Shown here in pieces: positions 51,159 to 60,076 of a DNA stretch of 64,000 nucleotides (position 1 is its first letter; every line of letters starts with the position of its first letter). The stretch lies in NCBI RefSeq assembly GCF_000737705.1, contig NZ_JPRH01000001.1, forward strand, positions 620,001 to 684,000, in the 5' to 3' direction. The translations under genes were made by a program, and so were the position numbers. Below the pieces are notes generated by a model. The model saw nothing but the letters and a program-made list of their open reading frames with translations. It made no database searches and was not told the origin of the DNA. Source of the stretch: Chryseobacterium soli. Lineage in GTDB: Bacteria > Bacteroidota > Bacteroidia > Flavobacteriales > Weeksellaceae.

Positions 51159-52682
51159 ATGGCAGATAAAACACAATTTATTGAAGAATTAAATTCGAAA
51201 TACACCTCAAAAGGAGATTATATTATACTTGGAAAAGGAATGCTGGACGGCGAAGTCGTTTCAGAAGTGAATGTAACAATTCCTTTAAAAACGATTAACC
51301 GCCATGGTCTTATTGCCGGTGCTACCGGAACCGGTAAAACAAAAACACTGCAGGTTTTTGCAGAACAGCTTTCCCATGCAGGTATTCCATCATTAGTATT
51401 GGATATTAAAGGAGATTTTTCAGGGATTGCAGAAGCGGGACAAATGAATGCCGTGATTGAAGAAAGATATGCAAAAACGCAGCTTCCTTATAATCCGCAG
51501 GCTTTTCCAGTAGAACTGATGAGTATTTCCGGCGGAGAAGGAGTAAAACTCAGAGCAACTGTTACAGAATTCGGTCCTGTACTGTTAAGTAAAATTTTAG
51601 AACTTAATGATACCCAGCAAAGCATTATGTCTATTGTTTTTAAATATTGTGATGATAAAGGACTTCCTTTGGTCGATCTCAATGATTTAAAGAAAGTTTT
51701 GCAGTATGTAACGGATAACCCGCAGGGAAAAGCTGAGCTTGCAGCCAATTATGGATCAATTACAGGAGCTTCTTTAGGCGCTATTTTAAGATCGATTGTC
51801 GCTTTAGAACAGCAGGGGGCAGCTGGGTTTTTTGGAGAATTAAGTTTTGATGTTCAGGATTTACTTCGGACAAAAGACGGAAAAGGAGTAGTGAATATTT
51901 TAAGGGTTGCTGATATTCAGAACAAGCCACAGTTGTTTTCAACCTTTATGCTGTCTCTTTTTGCAGAAATTTATATGACTTTCCCTGAAGAAGGTGATAG
52001 TGGACGACCTAAACTGGTTTTATTTATTGACGAAGCGCATTTAATCTTCGATGAATCTTCAAAAACCTTGCTTTCGCAGATCGAAACTATGGTAAAACTG
52101 ATCCGTTCTAAAGGAGTTGGTATTTATTTCATCACACAGATTCCGGGAGATGTTCCTGAAAGTATACTTTCTCAACTAGGATTAAAAGTTCAGCATGCGC
52201 TGAGAGGATTTACGGCAAAAGATAAAAAAGAAATTTCAAAAGCTGTTGAGAATTATCCGACAACGGAGTATTACGATGCTTCCAACTTAATTCAAAATCT
52301 GGGAATCGGAGAGGCGTTTATCACGGCTTTGGATGAAAAAGGAATTCCTACACCACTGGTTCAGACTTATTTAATTTCCCCGGAATCAAGAATGGATGTT
52401 CTGAGTACTGCCGAAATCTCTCTGCTCACCAGCCAGTCAGCGTTAGTCGCTAAATATGAGGAAGCTATAGATCGTGAATCAGCGTATGAAATGCTGACCA
52501 CTAGAATGGAACAGGCTGTACAAAATGCACCTGCCCAGAAATCAAAACCTGTAAAAGAAGAACCCGGTATGTTTGAACAGGTATTACAGAGCAAAGCCGG
52601 AAGAACCTTTACCAGTACACTCATGCGTGAAGGAGCAAAAGCTCTTCTCGGAATGTTTGGGCTGGGAGGCAGAAAAAGATAA
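51159..52682 (+). CDS. HerA-like / DUF853 ATPase
   Basis: 507 residues. Walker A GATGTGKT (54-61), Walker B 'LVLFIDEAHLIF' and 'IYFITQIPGDVPESILSQLGLKVQHALRGFT' (written only as blocks), typical of the YjgR/DUF853 group of HerA-like ATPases. 'LDIKGDFSGIAEAG' and 'VVNILRVADIQNKPQLF' are further family blocks. Unlike HerA-NurA systems there is no nuclease beside it. The role is uncertain; a DNA-dependent motor is inferred. Confidence 0.88.
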   Translation: MADKTQFIEELNSKYTSKGDYIILGKGMLDGEVVSEVNVTIPLKTINRHGLIAGATGTGKTKTLQVFAEQLSHAGIPSLVLDIKGDFSGIAEAGQMNAVIEERYAKTQLPYNPQAFPVELMSISGGEGVKLRATVTEFGPVLLSKILELNDTQQSIMSIVFKYCDDKGLPLVDLNDLKKVLQYVTDNPQGKAELAANYGSITGASLGAILRSIVALEQQGAAGFFGELSFDVQDLLRTKDGKGVVNILRVADIQNKPQLFSTFMLSLFAEIYMTFPEEGDSGRPKLVLFIDEAHLIFDESSKTLLSQIETMVKLIRSKGVGIYFITQIPGDVPESILSQLGLKVQHALRGFTAKDKKEISKAVENYPTTEYYDASNLIQNLGIGEAFITALDEKGIPTPLVQTYLISPESRMDVLSTAEISLLTSQSALVAKYEEAIDRESAYEMLTTRMEQAVQNAPAQKSKPVKEEPGMFEQVLQSKAGRTFTSTLMREGAKALLGMFGLGGRKR

Positions 52683-52709
52683 AAACTAAAAAAACTAAAA
52701 CTAATAACC

Positions 52710-55700
52710 ATGAAAAAATGTCTATTGACGTTTTTAACTGTGTTTTTCCTATTTTCAAATGGACAGACATGGTCAAAACTTGCCGGAGGCGAAGGCTACC
52801 AGGGATACATCAATTCCTATGGTGCCGGAGGCTTGGGATACAGTGAAGTACTGAATCAGTTTTCACCTAAAAATTTACCGGATTTTTATCCTTTTGATAC
52901 CTCATATTCGTATCAGAGCGATTGCGCGAGATGGAATGTAAACGATGAGTTTATTTACCTTTACGAAAACAGATCCGGAAATGTAAACTTCTGGATGTTT
53001 GATACGTCTATCAAACAGTGGAAAAAGCTAAACGACACGAGTACTGCTAATTACGGCGTGCAGGGAGTGGCAAGTGCAACCAATTTTCCCGGGGACAGAG
53101 TGGGTGCAGTGACCTGGGTGGATAACAACGGTGATCTTTGGATGTACGGAAATGCCTATTTTCCCAAGCAAACCGATATGTGGAAGTATGACCGTTCTGC
53201 CAATATGTGGATCTGGATAAGCGGAACGGAGGCAGACACAAGCAGCCTTCCCGCACAACAGGGAGTTGCCAGTGCTACGGCTCTTCCCAAAACCTATAAC
53301 GATTCCTATTCCTGGGTGGATAGCCAGAATAACCTTTGGTTTTTTGGAGGATCATCGGTGATCACATTGAATAACAGTTCCAATCAGGTTTGGAAATATA
53401 ATACGACTACCAACCAATGGACGTGGATGAAAGGTTCTAATGATTCTGATTACCAATATGCCGCGAATGTTTTAGGAACGGAGAACGTTGAAAGTGCAGC
53501 CAATTCTCCGGGAGAAAAATACATGTACAAAGGTGCTTACTGGCAGGATAATAATTATATTTATCTTCTTCCGGGAGACGGACAGCCAATCATGTGGCGG
53601 TACAATATGCTTACAAACAATTGGAGCCATGTGAAGAAAACAGCAACTGCCTCCACTTTTTATAATTATGGAACATTAGGAGTAGAAAATAGCACCAATT
53701 TTCCACCCACTGTTTTAAATCCGTCTTACTGGAAAGATAATGCCGGAAATTTCTGGATGTTCGGAGGAGAAGTTAAAGATTCTGAATATTATCTGTCCGG
53801 AAATGTAGATTACAGAGCCTGGGTGAATACGCTTTGGAAGTATAATCCGACCACCAACAACTGGACCTGGATGAGAGGAAAAAATCCCCTTTCCTATACA
53901 TTGAATGTCAACAGTACGAACAGTGTCCCTTTTCATCCCGGATATTATGGAATTAAAGACGTAACGTCGGACAAAAACATGCCTTCGAGCCGAAACAGAT
54001 CTATTTTCTGGAAACAAAACAATGAATTGTTTTTTGCCAACGGAGAAGGATATCTGAGTGGAAATCCTTTAAGATACACCGACGTCTGGAAATATGATAT
54101 TGCCAGTAATAATTTCACGTGGATTGGCGGAAGAACAGCTTCCAGCAATAACTTAGAATATATTGAAGATGCGGTCAATCCGTCAGTTTATAATATTCCG
54201 ATTGTAAAGAACTACTTTTTTGATGGGGTAAAAACGGTGTATGCCTTCAGACAGTCAAAATTAAATGAAATCTGGGCCTTTGATATGGTTGATAATACAT
54301 GGCAGTGTATTAAACCCGGCCAAACCAGTAATTATGGAACGATAGGAGTAGAAGCGCCAACCAATGCCCCTTATCGTACGAAAAACATATGGCTGAAGGA
54401 CGGGAATCTCTATATGCTGGGAGCAGAAGCCGGATCGAATACACCAAGCTCACTTTGGAAGTTTGATATAGCCACAAAAAATTACACGTGCCTTAAAAAA
54501 TCATCTTACAGTCCAGGAACGATTAATCAGCCTAACGTTAATAATTTCCCAATGGCAACCTACGAAGCGGCTAACTGGGTAAACGATAATAAACTGTATA
54601 CATTAGGCGGTGGGGATTCAGATAATTCTTACAGTGATTTCTGGGAATATGATTTTACGACCAATATCTGGACAAGAAAAAATGGTCTTCCAACAAGACT
54701 TCATTCAATGTCTTATGCTAAAGATTCCGGGAATAACGTCTGGATTTTTGGGGGAACCTATGGAACAGATGGTTCATCACAGGTTTCAAAGAAAAACAAC
54801 AATGTCTGGAAATTTGATTATGCAACAAAAGTATGGCAGCAGCTTCAGGGAGGCCCTGAAAATGCATTAGGAAATTATGGAACCCAGAATATTTCCACCA
54901 ATACCACCAGGCCGGGGGGAAGGGCTTCACTTGCCTATTGGATGGATCAATATGACAGACTTTGGATTTATTGCGGTCATGGATATTCTGAAACTCCAAG
55001 CGCAGATTATTACAGTAGATTTTTGAATGATCTCTGGTTTTATGACACCCATCAGAACAAGTGGTTTTGGGTTTCGGGAAGTAAAAATAATATTGTGATG
55101 AATGAATTTTCAAACGGATATTATGATAATTCAAGGTTTATCAGCTCAGAAGCCAGAACAGAAAATACATTTTATCCATTTATGTATAATAATAAGCACT
55201 ATCTCTTTGCAGCAAGTTCTTTTTATGGAAATAAGATCAATGGGTTATGGAAATTGGATGTAGATACTATTCCAAGCTACAATTTTGTGGGAGGAAATGC
55301 CACACTCGATGCGGATAATAACTCTTGTTCCGCAACAGATCCAAAATACAAATCATTAAAAGTGACCGCTCAGAATGGAAGTAATTCCGCTGTTGCTTAT
55401 ACAGATGATTTGGGGAATTATAGTATAGTACTTAATCAGCTGAACACGGCAACCATTACGCCAATGCCGGAAATTCCCGCTTATTTTAATGTAAGCCCTT
55501 CTTCTGCAAATATCAACTTCACTTCAGGGAATAATATGGTTACCCAGAATTTCTGTGTAACGCCCAATGGGACTCATAATGATCTTGAAATCAAGATTAT
55601 TCCGATGAGCCAGTCAAGACCCGGATTTGAAACAAAATATAAAATTGTGTATTTCAATAAGGGAACGACAACACTTTCCGGATCTGCAACATTCAAATAC

Positions 55701-56624
55701 CCGCAGAATTTTGTGATGTATGCCAATTATACGGTAACACCAAATTCTAATACAAATGGAGTAATGACCTGGAACTTTAATAATTTGGCACCTTTCCAGC
55801 AAAAAGAAATTATTGTGGGACTTACTATTAATACACCTACTCATCCTACATATCCTGTAAATGCAGGTCAGGTACTTTCCTATACAGCAACGGTAAATCC
55901 GGTATCGGGAGATAGCACTCCGGCAGATAATACGTTCTCATTCAATGATACGGTGGTGAATTCATTTGACCCTAATGACAAAGCTTGTTTGGAAGGCAGT
56001 ACGATCAGCCCTTCTATGGTAGGAGGCTACTTACATTATCTGATACGATTTGAAAATACAGGTACGGCCAATGCGATCAATGTAGTGTTAAAAGATGTTT
56101 TGGATGCTTCTAAGCTTGATGTTTCATCATTGCAGCCTATTAGCGCATCACATCCATATCGTGTTTCAGTGACCGATGGAAATAAACTGGAGGTTAACTT
56201 TGACGGTATTCAACTTTCTTATCCTCCGTATCTGAACAGAAGCGGATATTTCCTTTTCAAGATAAAAACAAAATCAACAGTCGCGGTAGGGGAAGTGATT
56301 AAAAATAAAGCAGATATTTATTTTGACTACAACAGCCCAATTCTTACTAATGAATACCAGACGGTTATTACACAGGTTTTAGGAACGCAGGAAATCACCA
56401 GGGAAAGTCTGGGAATCTATCCGAATCCTGCAGCAGATGTGTTAAACATAAAAACGAAAGAAAATATAAAGAGCATCAATATCTATGATGCATCCGGAAG
56501 ACAGGTGAAAACCCTAATCAATCCGGGAAGTAAAATTGATGTAAAAGAATTAAATTCAGGGAATTATATTATAAAAATCACCACTGATACCTCTTCTTAT
56601 CAAAGTAAGTTTATTAAAAAGTAA
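52710..56624 (+). CDS. Kelch-like repeat protein with T9SS sorting domain
   Basis: 1304 residues with signal peptide 'MKKCLLTFLTVFFLFSNGQ'. The first ~850 residues are repeated blades marked by 'MWKYD', 'NQWTWM', 'NNLWFFGG' (kelch-like propellers), then an Ig/DUF11-type region ('NSFDPNDKACLEGSTI', 'LIRFENTGTANAINVVLKDVLD'), and a C-terminal type A sorting domain 'LGIYPNPAADVLNIKTKENI' ending 'SKFIKK'. The protein should be exported by the type IX system and attached to or released from the surface. No peptidase or glycosidase domain was seen; a structural or binding role is likely. Confidence 0.9.
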   Translation: MKKCLLTFLTVFFLFSNGQTWSKLAGGEGYQGYINSYGAGGLGYSEVLNQFSPKNLPDFYPFDTSYSYQSDCARWNVNDEFIYLYENRSGNVNFWMFDTSIKQWKKLNDTSTANYGVQGVASATNFPGDRVGAVTWVDNNGDLWMYGNAYFPKQTDMWKYDRSANMWIWISGTEADTSSLPAQQGVASATALPKTYNDSYSWVDSQNNLWFFGGSSVITLNNSSNQVWKYNTTTNQWTWMKGSNDSDYQYAANVLGTENVESAANSPGEKYMYKGAYWQDNNYIYLLPGDGQPIMWRYNMLTNNWSHVKKTATASTFYNYGTLGVENSTNFPPTVLNPSYWKDNAGNFWMFGGEVKDSEYYLSGNVDYRAWVNTLWKYNPTTNNWTWMRGKNPLSYTLNVNSTNSVPFHPGYYGIKDVTSDKNMPSSRNRSIFWKQNNELFFANGEGYLSGNPLRYTDVWKYDIASNNFTWIGGRTASSNNLEYIEDAVNPSVYNIPIVKNYFFDGVKTVYAFRQSKLNEIWAFDMVDNTWQCIKPGQTSNYGTIGVEAPTNAPYRTKNIWLKDGNLYMLGAEAGSNTPSSLWKFDIATKNYTCLKKSSYSPGTINQPNVNNFPMATYEAANWVNDNKLYTLGGGDSDNSYSDFWEYDFTTNIWTRKNGLPTRLHSMSYAKDSGNNVWIFGGTYGTDGSSQVSKKNNNVWKFDYATKVWQQLQGGPENALGNYGTQNISTNTTRPGGRASLAYWMDQYDRLWIYCGHGYSETPSADYYSRFLNDLWFYDTHQNKWFWVSGSKNNIVMNEFSNGYYDNSRFISSEARTENTFYPFMYNNKHYLFAASSFYGNKINGLWKLDVDTIPSYNFVGGNATLDADNNSCSATDPKYKSLKVTAQNGSNSAVAYTDDLGNYSIVLNQLNTATITPMPEIPAYFNVSPSSANINFTSGNNMVTQNFCVTPNGTHNDLEIKIIPMSQSRPGFETKYKIVYFNKGTTTLSGSATFKYPQNFVMYANYTVTPNSNTNGVMTWNFNNLAPFQQKEIIVGLTINTPTHPTYPVNAGQVLSYTATVNPVSGDSTPADNTFSFNDTVVNSFDPNDKACLEGSTISPSMVGGYLHYLIRFENTGTANAINVVLKDVLDASKLDVSSLQPISASHPYRVSVTDGNKLEVNFDGIQLSYPPYLNRSGYFLFKIKTKSTVAVGEVIKNKADIYFDYNSPILTNEYQTVITQVLGTQEITRESLGIYPNPAADVLNIKTKENIKSINIYDASGRQVKTLINPGSKIDVKELNSGNYIIKITTDTSSYQSKFIKK

Positions 56625-56643
56625 TTGATTTTTATTTCTTTAT

Positions 56644-56697
56644 AATGGCTGTTCGAACTTCATAACTGATAGTTTGAACAGCCATTGTATCTTTTTT
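56644..56697 (+). terminator. Terminator of the kelch-like gene
   Basis: Stem AATGGCTGTTCGAAC (56644-56658) / GTTTGAACAGCCATT (56672-56686), one G-T pair, then T6 at 56692-56697. Confidence 0.85.
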
Positions 56698-56906
56698 GAT
56701 ATAATTTTTGTTATTTTAGCAGGATTGCCCCTACTGGTATTGAACGATTTTATACATTGTTGTAAATGCAGATCTCATACATCAGTAACAGGCACCCTGA
56801 CGTATGGCATAGGTTATGTACTGATTGTACTGCCTGATGCTTCACTAAAGTAAACGGGATTATTGTAATATTAACAGAAAAATAGTTGTATAACAGCAAG
56901 TTGTAG

Positions 56907-58130
56907 ATGTATTCAATTATAGATATAGAAAGTAATGGTGCAGGTTACAGAAACGAATGCATTATAGATATTGCCATTTATAAATATGATGGCCAGAAAA
57001 TCGTTGACCAGTTCATCTCTCTCGTGAATCCCGAGAGCGATATTACCCCTTTTGTGCAAAAATTGACCAATATCACTCCGAATATGGTGAAAACGGCTCC
57101 GAAATTTCATGAGCTGGCCAAAAGAGTGATTGAAATTACTGAGAATACAACGCTGGTAGGTCATAATATTGATTTCGACTACAGAATGCTGCGTCAGTCT
57201 TTCAGCAGACTCGGGTATGACTTTAAAATCAATACCTTAGACACCATTCCATTAGCTAAAAAACTGATTCCCGATGAGGTAAGCTATTCCTTAGGGAAAT
57301 TGGTAAGATCTTTGGGGATTCCTTTAACCAATGCTCACAGAGCCGAAGGAGATGCCAGGGCTACGCTTGAACTTTTCAGACTTTTGGTTTCAAAGGATAC
57401 TGAGAATGAAATCATCCAGAAACAGCACGATGAAACAAATGCGAAAACGTACATCAATAAAATAAAAACCCTGACACAGGATCTCCCGAATGAAAAAGGA
57501 TTTATTTATTTCCAGAATAATGACGGGAAGATTATTTTCTCAGACTGTGTTCCAGATATCAACAGATTTGCGAAGAAAATGTTCAATTCCAAATCTAAAA
57601 AATGGGAAGACATTCAAAGGGATGTTGAACAGATTAATTTTGAACTTACCGGAACGGAAATTATTTCCAAACTCATCCTCAATTCTAAAAACATAAAGAA
57701 AAGAGAAGTATTTGCTTTTGGTCTTTACCATAGAAATAACAAATATGTTGTTGAAAAGAACAAGCTGAACAAAACTGAGCGTCCGTTGCTGAAATTCAGA
57801 TCCTTTACCCAAGGAGCTAAAGCGGTTCAGTTTATCACTGCTCTGGAAGAATATAACGACATTGCTGCTTTCAAAAAGAAAATAGAGTTCAAAAAAAGAA
57901 ATGAACTCTGGCTGGGAACAGGAAGAAAATTAGGAGAGAAACTGTTTTTAATCATTGAAAACGGCAGAGTGGTTTCCTATGGATTTTATGAGCTGTTTAC
58001 CCAGATCCAGACGCTAAGCAAGCTTTCTAAGCTTAAAATTGACCTTCCTTTATCTTCCACCGATTTGAATAATGAACTGCAGCTCGCATTGCTTCGTGGT
58101 GATTTTGAGACCTTACCATTGCCGAAATAA
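56907..58130 (+). CDS. DnaQ-type exonuclease fused to degenerate GIY-YIG (UvrC-like) domain
   Basis: 407 residues. DEDDh exonuclease at 1-165: 'IIDIESNG' (D6, E8), 'LVGHNIDFDYRMLRQ', 'AHRAEGDARATLEL' (His and Asp of Exo III). A UvrC N-domain-like region follows at ~195-290 ('LPNEKGFIYFQNNDGKIIFSD', 'NFELTGTEIISKLIL'), but GIY is replaced by FIY and YVG by IFS, so its nuclease centre is lost. Such fusions are common in Bacteroidota. The exonuclease may act in repair; the second domain may only bind DNA. Confidence 0.85.
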   Translation: MYSIIDIESNGAGYRNECIIDIAIYKYDGQKIVDQFISLVNPESDITPFVQKLTNITPNMVKTAPKFHELAKRVIEITENTTLVGHNIDFDYRMLRQSFSRLGYDFKINTLDTIPLAKKLIPDEVSYSLGKLVRSLGIPLTNAHRAEGDARATLELFRLLVSKDTENEIIQKQHDETNAKTYINKIKTLTQDLPNEKGFIYFQNNDGKIIFSDCVPDINRFAKKMFNSKSKKWEDIQRDVEQINFELTGTEIISKLILNSKNIKKREVFAFGLYHRNNKYVVEKNKLNKTERPLLKFRSFTQGAKAVQFITALEEYNDIAAFKKKIEFKKRNELWLGTGRKLGEKLFLIIENGRVVSYGFYELFTQIQTLSKLSKLKIDLPLSSTDLNNELQLALLRGDFETLPLPK

Positions 58131-58150
58131 TTCACGATTCACTACATTTG
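58119..58150 (+). promoter_or_regulatory. Promoter of lysA
   Basis: TTG (58119-58121), 21 nt, TACATTTG (58143-58150), matching the phylum consensus, ~40 bp before the lysA ATG. Confidence 0.65.
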
Positions 58151-58190
58151 TACTTTCTTACTAACAAAAAAGAAGTTTTACTTATTAATT

Positions 58191-59390
58191 ATGAATTCAA
58201 AAGATTTGCTAAAAGTTGCCAATGAATATGGCACGCCGGTGTATGTGTATGATGCTGAATCTATCAAAACTCAATACGAAAAACTTACATCTTCTTTTTT
58301 AAAACACACAAGGTTCTTTTATGCTGCTAAGGCATTGACAAACATTAATATTTTAAAATATGTCAAGAACTTGGGTGCTTCTTTGGATTGTGTATCGATT
58401 AATGAAGTGAAACTTGGGCTAAAGGCAGGATTTCCTAAAGAAAAAATATTATTTACTCCCAATTGTGTTGATCTTGCTGAGATTGAAGAGGCCATGACGC
58501 ACGGAGTTCATATTAATATTGATAATATCTCTATTCTTGAGCAGTTCGGGAATAAATACGGAAATACGTATCCCATTCTTGTGAGAATCAATCCGCATAT
58601 TTTTGCGGGTGGTAACTATAAAATTTCAACAGGCCATATCGATAGTAAATTTGGGATTTCTATTCACCAGGTTCGACACATCGAAAGAGTGATGAAGAGC
58701 ACCAACCTGAATGTTGAAGGTCTTCACATGCATACAGGAAGCGAAATCAAAGATCCTGACGTTTTCCTTCAGGCATTGGATATTATGCTCGAACTTTCTG
58801 AGCATTTTCCTAATCTGAAATACCTGGATATGGGAAGCGGTTTCAAAATTCCTTATCAGGATGGTGAAGAAGAAACCGATGTGAAAACATTAGGAAAAAA
58901 AGTAGAGAAAGTAATCGCCGAGTTTTCTAAATCTACAGGTAAAAAGTTTGAATTGTGGTTTGAACCCGGAAAATTCCTTGTAGGAGGAAGCGGATATCTT
59001 TTGGTGAAAGCCAATGTGATCAAACAAACGACAGCAACTGTTTTCGTGGGCGTGAATTCCGGATTCAATCATTTAATCCGTCCCATGTTCTACGATTCTT
59101 ACCACGTCATCGAAAACCTTTCTAATCCTAAAGGTGCTGAGAGAATCTATACTGTAGTGGGAAATATCTGTGAGACAGATACTTTTGCATGGGATAGAAA
59201 ATTAAACGAAGTAAGAGAAGGAGATATTCTGGTTTTCCGTAATGCAGGAGCGTACGGATTTGAAATGAGTTCCAACTTCAACTCCAGATTAAAGCCGGCA
59301 GAAGTATTATTCCTGGACGGAAAAGCACATCTGATCCGTAAGAGAGACGAATTTGAAGATCTGTTGAGAAATCAGATTGAAGTTTTGTAA
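58191..59390 (+). CDS. lysA: Diaminopimelate decarboxylase
   Basis: 399 residues of fold-type III. PLP Lys in 'RFFYAAKALTNINIL' (~K47), 'SLDCVSINEVKLGLKAGF', His in 'GLHMHTGSEI', Gly loop 'YLDMGSGFKIPY', 'FEPGKFLVGGSGYLL' and catalytic Cys in 'VVGNICETDTFAWDR'. It converts meso-diaminopimelate to lysine, the last step of lysine synthesis. A single gene with its own promoter. Confidence 0.95.
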   Translation: MNSKDLLKVANEYGTPVYVYDAESIKTQYEKLTSSFLKHTRFFYAAKALTNINILKYVKNLGASLDCVSINEVKLGLKAGFPKEKILFTPNCVDLAEIEEAMTHGVHINIDNISILEQFGNKYGNTYPILVRINPHIFAGGNYKISTGHIDSKFGISIHQVRHIERVMKSTNLNVEGLHMHTGSEIKDPDVFLQALDIMLELSEHFPNLKYLDMGSGFKIPYQDGEEETDVKTLGKKVEKVIAEFSKSTGKKFELWFEPGKFLVGGSGYLLVKANVIKQTTATVFVGVNSGFNHLIRPMFYDSYHVIENLSNPKGAERIYTVVGNICETDTFAWDRKLNEVREGDILVFRNAGAYGFEMSSNFNSRLKPAEVLFLDGKAHLIRKRDEFEDLLRNQIEVL

Positions 59391-59437
59391 TACCAGACAA
59401 AACCAGTAACTTTATTACATCCAAAAAAATAAAAGTT

Positions 59438-59860
59438 ATGAAAAAAATAGGCTTGGTATTGGCAATAACTATTTCTGCATTTTCATTTTCACAAACCTAT
59501 GTAAAAGTTACTTCTGATAAAACTCAGGTAGAAGATACTTATAAAGGCGGTCAGGAAAAATTTGATTCCGATTTGGCAAATAATCTGCAGGTTACAGGAG
59601 GAATGTTCCAGGTAACAGGAGATTTCAAATTGAATTTCAATGTAGATGAAGGCGGGAAGATTTCTGACATACAACTTCTCCCGGAACTTTTTGATACATC
59701 TTTTGAAAGAGAGGTGAAAAGAGATGTTTTAAGAATGAAAAAACATTTTGCCAGTAATGAAAAGCAAAAGGTGTCAGTAGATCTCAGTTTTTCAAGAAAC
59801 ATACCCGATCAGTCTACGCGAGCAGCAATGACGTATCAAACGGGAAACAGTTCAAGATAA
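59438..59860 (+). CDS. Small secreted protein (TonB-CTD-like pattern)
   Basis: 140 residues with signal peptide 'MKKIGLVLAITISAFSFSQ'. A central 'GDFKLNFNVDEGGKISDIQLLPELFDTSFEREVKRDVLRMK' type block resembles the C-terminal fold of energy-transducer/TonB-like proteins and recurs in the genes at 63197 and 63683. No membrane anchor. Function unknown. It is followed by a terminator and stands alone after lysA. Confidence 0.65.
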   Translation: MKKIGLVLAITISAFSFSQTYVKVTSDKTQVEDTYKGGQEKFDSDLANNLQVTGGMFQVTGDFKLNFNVDEGGKISDIQLLPELFDTSFEREVKRDVLRMKKHFASNEKQKVSVDLSFSRNIPDQSTRAAMTYQTGNSSR

Positions 59861-59876
59861 TTTTGAATAAAAATAT

Positions 59877-59910
59877 AAAACTCTGCATGTATGCAGAGTT
59901 TTTTTTATGA
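59877..59910 (+). terminator. Terminator
   Basis: Stem AAAACTCTGCAT (59877-59888) / ATGCAGAGTTTT (59891-59902), 2-nt centre, followed by T-run. Confidence 0.85.
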
Positions 59911-60076
59911 TTAATTAATACAGATTTATGAAAAAATAAGCTAAAAAATAGGTCAGAATCTTTAATTATTGGCTAAATTTGATAGGACGATTGATTTTTT
60001 TAAATGTAAAATTAATCATCATTAATCCGTATTGTTTCTTCATTTTCATTAAAAAATAATCACAAAAATAGTAATT

